From positions 1-64,000 of the forward strand of contig JAFISE010000080.1 of NCBI GenBank assembly GCA_022560025.1: a stretch of DNA of 64,000 nt, in the 5' to 3' direction. The translations under genes and the position numbers were made by a program. The DNA is from Stagonosporopsis chrysanthemi. Its lineage: Eukaryota; Ascomycota; Dothideomycetes; Pleosporales; Didymellaceae. Positions 1 through 11,542 of the stretch are shown here, piece after piece (the stretch's first letter is position 1; the number at the start of each line of letters is the position of its first letter). A model generated the notes under the pieces. It did no database searches. It saw only the letters and a program-made list of their open reading frames with translations, and had not been told where the DNA came from.

Positions 1-91
1 CCCCCCCCCCCCCCCCCCCCCCTTTTCCTTCCCCCCCCCCCCGCACCCGCGAGCATTCTTTTTCTTTTTTTTTCCCCCCCCCCCTTTTTCC

Positions 92-122
<31 letters not shown>

Positions 123-849
123 CTGTCAGCGGGAGAGGGAAGGGTGGCTCAGAAGGGATTAAGATAGGAAAGGATCGGATGGAATTGGATTGGAGCGGTA
201 CATCAGCACAGCGCGCATTGCGTAGTCTTGTTTTTTTTTTCTCTCTCTCTCTCTCCGCCCTCAAATCTCCTTTTTGCAATATGCACGTCTTAGGTAGCTT
301 ATGTTCTTGTGGGCGCCTCTTCTTCTTCTTCTCCTTTCGCCCTCTTCTTTTCTTTTTTTCCCTTTCTCTTTTCTTTTCTGTTGAGCGCGAGAGTTGCGAG
401 TGCCGGGGCCGGGGGTAAAAAAAAAACACAGTACCCGCTGCGCAGACTGGACTGGACTGGACTGTAATTTTTCCCGGGCGAGGCTTGCGGGGTTGGAGGT
501 GCGCCTTTTCTTGTATAATATTTAATGCTGCTGGGCGGCGAAGACGCGAAGGATGGGGCGAGGATATGGGCTAGAGATGAATAAATTGGTGTTTGTGCCT
601 TTGTGTGAGGATGGCTTTTGGGTGCTTGCTTTGATGTCTGTGAGAGAGGGGGAGGGGAGAGAGAAGGGGGGAGAAGGAAGGTGTTCACGTTGCGCGCTGG
701 ACGAAGGCGAGGATGGCGTAACGTCGTGATCGTTGGGTATCGACACCCTGTACGTGCGGTGCGATAGCGCTGCTAGATTACCCTCTTCCGTTCCTTTGCA
801 CAACACCACACCTCTCCCCCTGCCCTGTCCTGCCCTGCCCTGCTAGGAC
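1..849. repeat. Low-complexity poly-C / polypyrimidine tract and gene-free edge
   Basis: The first ~120 bases are almost pure C and T on the + strand, with long C runs broken by T runs. More CT-rich tracts follow at about 229-255 and 315-380, including a (CT)n run near 239-255. No telomere repeat is visible. The rest of the stretch, up to the GGPPS stop, shows no convincing gene; it is probably the 3' flank of that gene. Short open frames here are compositionally biased and were not annotated. Confidence 0.75.
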
Positions 850-2225
850 TTACCGCAGCACCAGCCGCGCCAACATCTTCCTCAACGCCTCGGCGCCCTG
901 CCTCCCCGCCTCCTCCCCCAACCCCTCCTCAATCCCCTTGACCAGCCCCTCCGTCTTCTCCCTCAGCTCCTCAATCACCCGCCGCGAATACTCAAAGCTG
1001 CCCTTGCTCTCCATGTACTTGCACGCATAGCGCTTGACCTCCTCGTCCGTCGTCTTCTGCTTGAGGATGTTGATCAGGATCTGGTTGCTGGGGTCGGCGC
1101 GGATGGCGTGGATGACGGGGAAGGAGAATTTGCCCTCGGTGAGGTCTTCGCATAGCCCCTTGAGCGAGGCGTACCCGGAGGTCGGGGAGAGGTTGAGGTG
1201 GTCGTCGAGGATTTGGAAGAGCAGCCCGATTGTGGAGACGAGCGGGGTGCAGTCGCTAGGTGGAAGTGTTAGGGGTTTGGGTTTTGGAGAGAGAGGGGGG
1301 TGAATGTGAAGGTAGAGGTAGAGGTGGAGGTAGAAGTAGAGGTGGAGGGGTTGGGGGGCACGCACACTTCGACGGCGCTCTCGGCTTGCATGAGCTTGAT
1401 GGCGAGGCGGAAGAGCCCGCCTGTCTTGTTGCCGACCATCTCGAGGTAGTCTGCTTCGCTGGGACAGGTCAGGCTGTCGCGCCAGTACAGGTCCATGCCC
1501 TGGCCTCTGTGCAGGTTGAGCAGCTCCTCGGTGAAGATGTCGACGAGCTTGGGGTTGCCCATGAGCAGCAGGTCCTGCAGGGCCTTGAAGTAGACGTAGT
1601 TTGCCGAGTTGATGGTCTGCGCGACGCCGAAGATGCTGTTTGCGACGGGGATGCCGCGGCGCAGCATCGAGTTGTCCTCGACGTCGTCGACGAGCAGCGA
1701 CGCCGTGTGCAGCATGCCCACCACCCGCGTGATTGTCTCGAGCCGCTCAGGCGGCACCTTCAGCCACGCGTTGAAGGCGGCTATGCACTGCGAGCGGATG
1801 TCTTTGCCCGGGTGGCCCCAGAGATAGTCATATGGCCCGAGCAGGATGCGCTCCTTTCCTTGTGTCCACGCCGCGCCGTTGCCATATATGAGGTCTTCGC
1901 CTACGTTCTTCGCGTCGCTCGGCGGCGAGAGCGGCGTGGGGTAGCTTGTGTTGACTTCTTCGAGAGACATTGGGTCCGACGATGACTGCGGCTGCGGCTG
2001 CGGCTGCGGCGGCGACTGCGGTCGTGCTGGCGTGCTGGCGGCTGCGTCTATCGAGGCGTGCGACGTCTTGCTCTTCTTGCTCTGGCTCATCCAGTCGATC
2101 TCAGAGAGCGGGCGCAAGACGCTGTTGCGAGGGCTCACAGGGTGTGTGTTTGTGACTTGGCCGGTCGAGCTGGTGCGGGGAGGGATGGCGTTGGGCGAGG
2201 CGAAGGGATGTGCTGCGGTGGTCAT
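850..2225 (-). CDS. Geranylgeranyl diphosphate synthase
   Basis: Trans-type isoprenyl diphosphate synthase that condenses FPP with IPP to GGPP, for protein prenylation and diterpene or carotenoid precursors. Two exons (2225-1366, 1255-850) flank a 110-nt intron with a GTGCGT donor and TAG acceptor; the joined protein is 421 aa. The first Asp-rich motif DDVED lies at residues 180-184, and FQ plus the second motif DDHLN at 300-308. Around the first motif the sequence reads like fungal GGPPS. Residues 1-100 form a low-complexity Pro/Gln-rich extension. The intron holds a GGTAGA-like hexamer array at about 1310-1350. The stop TAA sits inside a perfect donor-like GGTAAGT, so a spliced 3' extension cannot be fully excluded. 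No terpene cyclase is nearby, so I read this as the housekeeping enzyme. Confidence 0.93.
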
Positions 2226-3202
2226 GTCTGGAAGCAGTGGTGGGGACTATGCACAGTGCGCGGGTAATGCTGATGTAGATGCCTGGAGTGTCGGACACCG
2301 AGGTCGATGCGGGGCGCTGTACTGGCAGGGATTGGACGGCCTTATATGCAGCTGTTCTCTTTGACGCGTGCAAGACAATGCGTTGCGCTGAAACCGTCTG
2401 ATGGAGGGCACGGAGACGGAGCGCTTTGTTGAGATGAATGGTTCGTGAGACCTTTCAGCAGCGCCCAAATGTCAGCACTTAACGTTGCACCACCCGCGGG
2501 AGAAAGATGGAGGAGACGTCCCACGATGGAAGTACAAAGTCACTCGGGGCATTGTCAGGCCGATTATAGCCTCTGGAACGGCCACGGCAGCTGCTGCAGG
2601 CCATGCGCGCGTGGTTCTCGTCACAGCTTGAACATGACGCACTCATCGGCAGCTGTGGGCCGATCGTCGCTCACTGTGGCTGAGATCGTTGTCACATGAA
2701 TGGCGGGGCTCGTAAACATGGACGCTAGTCGCTTTCAGTGCGCACCAATGCTTGACACAATGCGTTCATTGTCCTATACTAACGGCGCATTTACTATTAC
2801 TCTATACTGTTAAGCCGCTTGCTGTTGTTTACTATTGTTTACACAGCTGAGCTGCTTACCATTGTTTATACCGCTAGATCGTCTACTATTGTCTATACTG
2901 ATAACTCGTTCAACCAACATGGTCAAGTCTGAACAGCCTTCGATGGTTCGAGTCATGAAGAAGTCGGGCTTCACAAAGGCATGTAATCTGTAGAATAGAT
3001 GCTGTACAATTGGAGTGCTTGGAGAGTAGACCTTCATAAATTGGCCAGCCATGAAACTAACGCCGAAACTGGTGAGCTCCAACTCGAACCCCCCATAACA
3101 GAGCCATGTGGTGTTGACGATACTGGTGGCTGTTGGATCGGCAGTGATATCCGCCCACCAACATCCTACGAATGTCTTAGTCGATGTTGCTGATGCCCAG
3201 AT
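2226..3202. other. Intergenic region with minisatellite; no supported gene
   Basis: This is the 5' flank of the GGPPS gene and the 3' flank of the next LPxEIR gene. Apart from the 27-nt tandem array described separately I see no gene. A 90-codon minus-strand frame (3082-2810) runs through the array and encodes it as 9-residue repeats rich in Asn, Ser and Lys. I cannot tell whether it is expressed. Confidence 0.5.
2792..2910. repeat. 27-nt minisatellite, about four degenerate units
   Basis: Three consecutive 27-nt units start at 2830, 2857 and 2884, each beginning TAC(T/C)ATTGT(T/C)TA. A related 28-nt unit lies at 2792-2819, separated by a 10-nt spacer. Units differ mainly by substitutions, so the array has diverged since duplication. 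The period is a multiple of three, so the array stays open in the minus-strand frame. Confidence 0.8.
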
Positions 3203-4217
3203 CTAGTTGCTGACCTTCGAAACTTTCCTCCTCTTAGGCGCAATCATGACACGCTTCTGCTGCGCGCCCAAGTTCTTCCTCAACTCGTCGTTGAACACCT
3301 TAAGTTTTTGTGCATTGGTGGTGGTGCCTTGATTGCCGTAGGACACGTGACCAAGGATACCTTCAGCTAGCTCGACAACGTCAAGTGCTGCGTCGAAGGT
3401 ACCCCTGGCACGACCAATGGCTTCGAGCCATGGAAATGCGTCACGGTAGAGCTGTTGAGCGATATGCTTTGCTCGTCTACCCCAGCCCATAATGTCGTCG
3501 ATGTAAAGTTTCTCGAGGTTTGTAGCCCAAACAAGGACAGCGAAACAAGCGTTGTTGTATGCCTTGGTTGTGCGGCCCCAACCCCAACCCTTGATGCGGA
3601 TCTTCTTGAGACGGGCAGCACCAGCAGGGCCAAGGTTGATAATGAATGAATACAGAGCGACGCTGTCAGCAAAAATGAGTTCGTTGTTGTACAGGACGTC
3701 ACTGCCTTCCTGGTGGATCTGCTTGCTGACTGCGAGAAGCGAAGGAGCTAAAAGACCAGCTTGCTCGTCGGCATCGCCATTGATACCTTGAGGCTGGTAT
3801 GGCGTCATTTGTGTTGATACTTCGCTGAACGTCTTGATCGAGACTCGCTCCACGCAGCGACGCCTGTAGCGCTGGACCGCAACGAAGTGAATGCCCGATG
3901 GTTCCGCGAGCGCGTAGCTGTAAACCATGTTGCGGATTTCTGCTGGCAGTTCAAGGAAGGGAAATATCTTGCGCTTTGGTAAAGGCCTGGACGATGCAGC
4001 CTTGCGCTGCTTCTGATGACATGTTAGTGGGAACGTCGATGTGAATGACGTGCCGTGGAAGCAACAGGCGGACCTTTGGGTTAACAGCTTGTTCATATGT
4101 CTCGTCATCGCCCTCGTCAACCTCAAGCTCTTCCATTCGATAGTTGACCTGTGTTCGCTTGCGTTTCGAATACCGCCCTGCAGCGAAGGTCTTCTCCAAT
4201 GCTGCTGTTTGTGACAT
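3203..4217 (-). CDS. LPxEIR (F-box-like) domain protein
   Basis: The sequence supports two exons, 4217-4074 and 4012-3203, joined in phase 0 across a 61-nt intron with a CTAAC branch site and CAG acceptor. The donor (GTCCGC) is weak, so this boundary is tentative. The product is 317 aa. The N-terminus is basic then acidic (SKRKRTQVNY followed by a Glu/Asp run). Next comes the hallmark FPFLELPAEIRN at about residues 66-76, as in a very large Pezizomycotina family usually annotated as F-box-like or hypothetical. The function of this family is not established; a ubiquitin-ligase adaptor role is inference. The gene is divergent from DPH7 across 418 bp. Confidence 0.72.
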
Positions 4218-4635
4218 GGTGACTGCAATTGACGATACAGCGGATTCTTGTGGGAAATATAAGTGTCAATTGAAAGAAGACGCGTGTGATAATACACGAA
4301 GTAGACGCGCTCTCAGATGCTTTTAATAGACGGTTGGGTAAATCAGCTGCTGTCCATATCGGTCGTTAGTGTAGGCTGCAACTCAGGCGAGCCAGGGTTA
4401 GTAAGGCATCAACTTGACGGCGCCTGGAATCAAACTCGACGTGCAGTCGATTGGACAATTGGGGCCACTTTCTTCCCACAAGGTCTGCTGATGGCACTTG
4501 CTTACAGGGTGAGGAGAGCGGCGAAGCAGAGTCACGAAGGAAGTCGCGTCATGATTGCGCTTAGTCACCAATAGCACACTAACCGTTTCTGGCACTGCAA
4601 AATGAGAGCTGCACTTTTCGCTGACCAGCAACAAG
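4218..4635. promoter_or_regulatory. Divergent promoter region, LPxEIR protein / DPH7
   Basis: A 418-bp region between two divergent start codons must hold both core promoters. I see no operator-like repeat or strong TATA box that I would single out. Confidence 0.4.
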
Positions 4636-5857
4636 ATGGCATCGATCGATTCGTTAGTGGCTCTTACACTTGATCTACCGCCTAGCTGCATCGAGTTCTG
4701 GCCCCGGGATTCGCAGTATGCTGTAGTCGGTACCTACAATCTTGAGAAAGAAGATGGGCAGGGTTTGTCAGATCCTGCGCAACATGAGGGGCAGAAAAAG
4801 AACCAACAGCGTAACGGAAGCTTGATCTTGGTGAGAGTTAAAGGAGATGTCGTGTATGTGTCACTGTTGTCATCTGCACCCTGTTGGTATGAGGCTTATC
4901 AGATGCAGCGAGATTGTGCAGACACTCGCAACACCATCTGCGATCCTTGACGTACATTTTCTGCGACAGGAGGGCGCAGATTCTATCTTTGGAGTAGCAA
5001 CATCGACAGGCTCAATGGGAATCTATCAGCTCGATCAGGAGTCTGCCAATGTCGTCCCTGAGATCATGCTCCTCCAGACCATCCAGTACTTTCCTGAGAA
5101 CGAGCTGATCACCGCTTTCTCGTGGCATCCGGAACAGTCAGCAGTCGGCATGACCCTCTCGACTGGAAAGGTCTGCCTCGGTAAAATCGATCTGGAGAAT
5201 CCGTCGCATTTAGACGTCGGCCTCCACGAGCTTGAAGCGTGGACTCTTGCCTTTCTGCCGGATGGGACAGGCATTTACTCCGGAGGCGACGACAGCGCTC
5301 TGAAGTACATGGAGCTGCCTCGAGACCATCCCGATAGCAAGGACGAGCTTTCAGGAGCGAATTACGCCCCTTCATGGATCATGTCATGGTCTGACAAGAA
5401 AGCCCACTCTGCCGGTGTCACCGCGATCTTACCTATCCATGTCGACAGCGGAAGCAGCTGGATAGTAACTGGTAGCTACGACGATCATATCCGTCTGATT
5501 CATGCTCCCACCGTGGGCCGTCGTCAGGTGCACGCCGAGATGGACCTGGGAGGCGGAGTGTGGCGGTTGAAGGTCTTAAACATGAAGATACCCACCGCGG
5601 CTGCAGCCAACTCAAGCGAAGCATCGCAACCGCCGGAAGAAGTTTTGCTTCTTGTCAGCTGTATGCATGCCGGTACGCGCATTGTCAAGCTTGTAAGGAC
5701 CGGTGATGACTGGAGTTTTGAGGTTTTGGCCAAGTTTGAGGAACACAAAAGCATGAACTATGGCAGCGACTCGCAGGTTGGTTTGAACGCAAAGGGGCAG
5801 CGGACTTTCATCTCTACGAGCTTTTACGATCGTCTACTCTGCCTGTGGAGGTACTGA
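4636..5857 (+). CDS. DPH7: Diphthine methyltransferase/methylesterase (WD40)
   Basis: A WD-repeat enzyme of diphthamide synthesis that demethylates diphthine on translation elongation factor 2 before amidation. Exons are 4636-4853 and 4903-5857. The 49-nt intron has a GTATGT donor and CAG acceptor and restores the frame through a split Val codon; the product is 390 aa, a usual length. Family marks include an N-terminal segment around PPSCIEFWP followed by the VVGTYNLE strand, several degenerate WD blades (for example WIVTGSYDDHIRLI) and the ending FISTSFYDRLLCLWRY, typical of DPH7/WDR85/Rrt2. The first ATG of the open frame was used as start. Assignment rests on these motifs without a database search. 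Confidence 0.87.
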
Positions 5858-6207
5858 AGCAACACTCCGATTTGGGACAATTGTACAATGAAGTGTGTCC
5901 AAGAGTATCATTTTGTGCAGAGATCGTATCCGCAGCGAATGGCTGAACGGCAATAAAACCGCGTCTTGATACTTCATCCTGACAGTTTTCGAATTTCGTT
6001 GGTGCTGTCCATTCATATGAGAAATTGAACTTATCTGATATTCAATTGTCTGCATAAGAGGTATCATCCCACATACAATGCTCAACAAGTATCTACCCGG
6101 CTAAAAGAAATGCAGTGTGTACGCTGAGAACGTCAAAGGAAAGGAACTCCTGACATGACACTGCGATGGGCGTAAATGCATGCCCATACCACAACGATAG
6201 CAAGGGC
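5858..6207. other. Intergenic, convergent 3' flanks
   Basis: This is 350 bp between the stop codons of two convergent genes. AATAAA-type signals can be read (for example near 5951), but there is no gene or repeat that I can support. Confidence 0.4.
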
Positions 6208-7041
6208 CTACTGAGGAGGACCTCGATAACCCCGAGCTGGAGCGTATCCAGGATAGACACATTCCAGCAGCGACTCCTCGAGATCTGACAGCTGTGTTTC
6301 TTGCCTGGCTGGCTCCTCGACCGCGTTTGGTCTGGCAAGGCACTGCTGCAGACGGCTTTGCAAAACGTCTTCGGAGTTTTCCTCTTCCGGGGGATTGGTC
6401 GCAGCATGCTGCTGCTCAGAAGGATCAGCAGTAGTGAGAGGCTGCTGGAGACTAATCACCGCAGGGACATAGGGCTCCTCGCCGTTTGACACAGCTGCAG
6501 GCACGTGTGATAGATAGCCACTGGACTGGAGGTGCTGCGGCATGGGCGGCATTGCCCCAAGATATCTAGCACCCTCCAAGCCTGCTGGCATAGCAGCGGC
6601 GGGATAAGAGTGGGATGCATCGAGCGGCGGAGTATTCTGACCCGAACCCCAAGCACCAAGGATGAAGTAAAACCCGATTGGAATGCATACAGCAGTGTGA
6701 CGATGGAATCTTGGGGTCCAGACCGAGTTGAGGGCTGGCGGAGCAGTCTTGCTGATTCCCGACGGCTTGCCCCAGTCGTCGACTGTGAAAGTATCGCCTT
6801 GGCCGTTGCGATACTCACCCTCGGGAAGGCCGCCGACATTCTGGTAAGCGTATCGAGCCTCCTCAACAGCGAGTGCCCGATAGTCTGCTGCTGTGAGTCT
6901 GAATCGCTGTGCGTGTTCCAGAATAATGTTCATCCGCCGCAATGGATTGCCGCTTGCACGCATGTAGTCGTCTTGCAGGACCCTTTTCAGGCTTGCGATG
7001 ACAGGAGGAAGTTGGCACAGAGACATGGTGTTTTGACACAC
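6208..7041 (-). CDS. Hypothetical protein, 277 aa
   Basis: Not recognised. A single open frame; the second Met at 7026 (MSLCQLPPV) is an equally good start. The N-terminal ~90 residues look ordered and helical (KRVLQDDYMRASG, then LEHAQRFRLTAADYRAL). The C-terminal half is rich in Pro, Gln and Glu and probably disordered. Residues about 106-134 form an odd hydrophobic patch that could be a membrane segment. It could also be an 87-nt in-frame intron (GTCTGG...CAG), although I see no good branch site. The gene is convergent with DPH7. Confidence 0.5.
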   Translation of the reverse strand: MCQNTMSLCQLPPVIASLKRVLQDDYMRASGNPLRRMNIILEHAQRFRLTAADYRALAVEEARYAYQNVGGLPEGEYRNGQGDTFTVDDWGKPSGISKTAPPALNSVWTPRFHRHTAVCIPIGFYFILGAWGSGQNTPPLDASHSYPAAAMPAGLEGARYLGAMPPMPQHLQSSGYLSHVPAAVSNGEEPYVPAVISLQQPLTTADPSEQQHAATNPPEEENSEDVLQSRLQQCLARPNAVEEPARQETQLSDLEESLLECVYPGYAPARGYRGPPQ

Positions 7042-9782
7042 AGGTGTACTGCCGAAGTCAGCTCTGGAAATGAGAATGTTATTGGGATGCCTATTCTTTG
7101 TGGCGAGAACGTGGTGTAGATTTAGGACGTTGAACTTTTGCAGCTGTTGTTAGTAAGTCAACCTTTCTGATGTGTAAAATGAAACCCAGCTTGACCACGG
7201 CAAAGGCTCTTATTATAATTTGTGATAATATGTATTTCACAGCTATCTAGCATTGAATTGTTGCGAACCAGACATGCTTGGTGGATGCAGAAGGAGTGAA
7301 CCAGTATTAACTCTGCCCTTAGATCATAGAGTAGCTACGCATACTCTCAAAAGGACCAAGAAAACTGACGCACATCTCAGAATTTTACTTGATTCGAATG
7401 AACGCGCAAAGGCACAATCAGGTGAACCAATGTTGAATTATGTGTAGCCAGGGTTCTCCAACTCTGGTTCTCGACCAGGTTCCTTCTACACCTGTCACTG
7501 CATGAAATATTCCTCGGATGTCACATCTGTAGCAATTGTGCGAGACATCCAGAGTCTTGGATCTACTGTCCTCTTGGCATCTCGTCTCTAGTAGAAAAGT
7601 CGCTCTACCCTCCGCACTATGTAGTGACAGCCTTGACAGCCTTGACAACCTTACACACTTTCCTCGACAACGAGATATGCCGTAGACCATGAAAGTACTA
7701 GGGAGCAGCAGTTGCTGTCGTCGAGGTACCCCTAGTGAGTAGACTCTGCATTGTTGGTGTGATAGCCTCGTTTGTTTGACACAGTGAGCTTCAAAGTGTT
7801 CTTACTTGCGCGAGCCAACAGTGTCTAGGGGCTTAAAGGACGTGTGTGAGCTTGAACACCCTGGAGGTTCCAGATAGCGGTACTGTACTGCGCAGTCAAG
7901 CCTGTGCACACCATACGTGATGTATGCCTGCGCCTTGGCGGGTCGTATAAAGCCTGTAAGCATAGTTGCGAATCACCACAAAGGTGTGGAAAAAAGCGAA
8001 GGGACACAAAGTCCAAAAGGGTTCACGAGCTCATCCAATCCTTCTCGGCAACATGCTCTGGCTCTGTGGCGATCCCACCATGCGTGAGCAGCTGAAATCG
8101 AGCGCGCAGATCGCATGTGCAGTCTGCTTTCTTATCCGGAACTTCGACAGATGCTGTTCCGTCTGAGTTTCTAGAGCGCTGCGGCTGGAAAACTCAGAGA
8201 TTAGGATGTCATCCCACGAATACGGTGCCACTAGAGCGAGTGCTGGGAGTAGCAACAGCAATCTGCTTGCGCTAGGCTTCGTGACGGGCTGGACTAGAAT
8301 CTTGCTTTTAGCCTAGAAAAGATGCACATGCACTGTGATAATCGCTCTAGATTTTACGATGTATGATGCTTGCGATCATGATCTTGGACTGCCATGTGCT
8401 TATCAGGTGGCAGTGAGATCTTGCATGAGACACGCCGAAGCAAGTGCGGCATGCATGAGAATAAGATTTCGTCTGAAGATCTCTTGTTGTCTGGATTGGA
8501 CTCCATGTGAACAGTCGATGTACGAAGTCAATGCCATTCCAGCCCACCAACATGCACATGCGCATTTCGATGTCGGGGAGTCGAAAATTTCGACCTCCAA
8601 GCCACTTCGACGGCATAACCGGCTCACACTGGAAAAAGAATCGTACGTTCGCGCCGCAGGCAACTGCCACTTTCTCTGCCGAAAGATCGGAAAGCGAGGC
8701 CCAAGCAGTCGTGCATCCGCTGAGATGTAGTAACGAGGCGATATATGAGGCCGTCGGATTTACTCGATCACATCGAGTAAAGAGGGTCCTGCGGGGACTG
8801 ATTGGCTGTTCGGGCGCCGCAAAGCTACCCCACACTGTTGGGACAAAATCTTTATCTTCTGTCTAGACCATATCTAGTGTAGCCTGAGGACCGGACGCTA
8901 CCAAGCGAAGGTCCGAGCAACTGGAGTTGCGACTTCGCGGCGACACTACAGCGGTTGGCGCACGATAGAAAGACTTCTGGAACTAGGATCCTCTTTGACG
9001 TATTTCTATCGAGTCAACTTCTGGCGCGCCACACTGCCATCTTGCTTCCTATCACGGAGATGGCTTTGTGAACGCTCGTGAAAGTTGGTGTTTACAGCTT
9101 GGCGGCACGCGATACTGTTGGAATGCGCCTGCGTCATTCGCGGCTGCTCCCTACCAAGGACCGCCAACCCAGCTCCAGGCCGTATTCTGCTCGCATGACT
9201 ATGCACGTTTGGCCTGAACTGTGAGTGGAGAGCGTGATTGTAGTTCTGTCGCAGCGTCCGTGGGTGCGTGATGGTGGCGTTAGCGAGCTGCTTGCGATCT
9301 CCCACGGGCGCTAGCCCTTGTCCTTATCAGTGCCTGGGGTAGAGGAGCCTATCCAACCTTAACGGTAGCCATTCGCGTTCCCTGAATGCCCCGTATCAAA
9401 TCAGCTGTGGATCGTTCCGGAGGGCACCCACGTCTCCGGTGGTGACTTATAAGTATGAACTGGTGCCCCATGATGCAGCCCATACCCGGAGGTCATTCGA
9501 ACGCCAGTTCAACCTCGTCCTGCACGTCAGACCCTTACGAACCGGCATTGGTTGTCAACGTACAAATTTCCGCCTTGGCACTTTCCATCTTCCAATCGTC
9601 AACTACGTCGTTTGCCAGCCACTCATCCTACCTTGACAAGCCTTACGAAATTCAAGCGCGATATCCTTCTCACACAACATCATACACACTGGGGTCAAGA
9701 ATCCTACTTAGAAAGCAGGATCGCTTGGGCAAAAGACAGTACCACGTTTAGTTACACATACAACGACTTTGCTTCTGCCACG
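7042..9782. other. 2.7-kb gene-free region
   Basis: Only short overlapping frames on both strands, none with recognisable motifs. The longest (8835-8347, minus, 162 codons) has no family resemblance or intron context that I can support. The last few hundred bases hold the promoter of the NCS1 permease. I see no repeat longer than a microsatellite. Confidence 0.45.
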
Positions 9783-11542
9783 ATGGCGGCAACAACAGCC
9801 AAAAAGTCAAAGGTCGCCCACTATGCGGAGAGATTCGCCGTCCCGAGCGAGCCTGGTCTCACCACCGCTCAGCTCATGCTGTACAATCACGATCTTGCTC
9901 CCGTCGAGCCCGAGCGCCGCCAATGGGGTAAGCAATACAGAGCATAGTCATATTCGAGTATTCGCTAACATGTCTAGGTCCTTGGAACTTTGTCGGTTTC
10001 TGGGTTGCCGACTCCTTTAACATCAACACATGGATGATCTCTGGCGCCAACATTGCCAATGGACTCTCATGGTGGCAGTCTTGGATCTGCGTGTGGCTCG
10101 GCTACTCCCTCGCTGCGTGCTTTGTCTGCCTGACTGGACGTATCGGTGCTACCTACCACATCTCATTTCCTGTTGTGAACCGTTCGTCATTCGGTATCTG
10201 GGGGTCTCTGTGGCCAATCTTCAACCGCGCGGCAATGGCTTGTATCTGGTACGGTGTACAAGGTTGGATTGGAGGCACTTGCGTCTACCTTATGATTCGA
10301 TCCATCTGGAACAACTGGCGCGAAGAAGACGAAACTGGCGGCATTTCAAACGGTATTCCAAACTCAGGCACTGACACAGTCCGCTTTGTATCATTCTTGT
10401 TCTTCTGGCTTGGCTCCCTTCCATTCCTCTGGCCTGCGGTTCACAAGATCCGCCATCTGTTCACTGTCAAGGCGTATGTTGTTCCCACTGCCGGTATTGC
10501 CTTCTTCATTTGGGCCATCGTGCGCGCCAAGGGCATTGGCCCTATTGTGCACCAGCCTGGCACCGCATCAGGCTCTGAACTTGGCTGGCTCATGGTTCGC
10601 GGTACTATGTCTGCCATTGCCAACTTCGCTGCCTTGATCGTGAACGATCCGGATTTCGCTCGTTTTGCTCGGAAGCCATCTGACGCCTTCCTCCCCCAAC
10701 TGCTCACCATTCCTCTTGGCTTCGCTGTCACGTCGTTCATCGGTATCATCGTTTCCTCATCGTCCACCGTCATCTTTGGCGGTGATCCCATCTGGGACCC
10801 TCTCGACGTCCTCGAGTCCTTCCTTAAAGAAGGTGGCAGCGCACAACGCTTTGGCGTTTTCGTCATCTCTGCAGCCTTTACGCTTGCACAGCTGGGTACT
10901 AACATTGCTGCAAACTCCATCTCCGCCGGTACAGACATGGCTGCGCTGCTGCCACGTTGGATCTCCATCCGTCGCGGCTCCTATATCTGTGCGCTCGTCG
11001 GCCTTGTCATGTGTCCATGGAATCTTCTTAAAGATACCAACAGCTTCACTACCTACCTCAGCGCATACTCAGTGTTCCTGTCTTCTATCGCCGGCGTTAT
11101 GATCTGCGACTACTACTTCGTCCGCAAGGGCTATCTCCAGATCAAGGACCTGTACTCAGGCAAGAAGACTGGCCCATACTACTACACGTTCGGCTTTCAC
11201 TGGCGCGGCTATGCCGCCTACATCGCCGGCATCCTGATCAACGTCGTTGGTTTTGCCGGCGCAGTCGGCAGAGACGTCCCCGTTGGCGCGCGCCGCATCT
11301 ACGATCTCAACTTCTTCGCCGGCTTTCTCGTCGCTAGCATCGTGTACTGGAGCTTGTGCAAGATCAGCCCCATCCCTGCGACTAGCGACGTATGGTGCGA
11401 GGTCGGCGACGAGATTACGGAAGTCTCTGTTGCTTACTCTGACAGCGAGCATGACAAGTACGATGAGGAAGCGATGCATGGTGGTAAAGGTGCCGACACT
11501 AAATTCGGAGAAGCTGAAGCGAGTAGCCATGAAAGGTTTTGA
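9783..11542 (+). CDS. NCS1-family nucleobase/allantoin-type permease (Fur4/Dal4-like)
   Basis: A plasma-membrane nucleobase:cation symporter-1 family transporter of 569 aa. Exons are 9783-9927 and 9978-11542, with a 50-nt intron (GTAAGC donor, CTAAC branch, TAG acceptor). The segment after the splice, PWNFVGFWVADSFNINTWM, is the first-helix signature of NCS1. Further hallmarks are SWWQSWICVWLGYSL, GRIGATYHISFPV, the substrate-site helix GTNIAANSISAGTDMAALLP and MCPWNLL. About twelve membrane helices are visible. Known substrates in the family include uracil, uridine, allantoin, thiamine and nicotinamide riboside; the sequence alone does not decide which applies. The hydrophilic tail is acidic. 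Confidence 0.93.

Noticed and set aside
1..130. Telomere at the left edge
   Set aside because: The tract is C-rich, but no CCCTAA repeat is present.
850..2225. GGPPS as part of a diterpene biosynthetic cluster
   Set aside because: No terpene cyclase or prenyltransferase is nearby; the P450 and MFS genes are more than 40 kb away and the neighbours are housekeeping or F-box genes.
6622..6710. 87-nt intron in the hypothetical gene at 6208-7041
   Set aside because: GTCTGG...CAG limits exist, but there is no branch site and the frame is open without splicing; left as a note.
8347..8835. 162-codon minus-strand frame in the 7-9.8 kb gap
   Set aside because: No recognisable motif, and overlapping frames on the other strand look equally likely.
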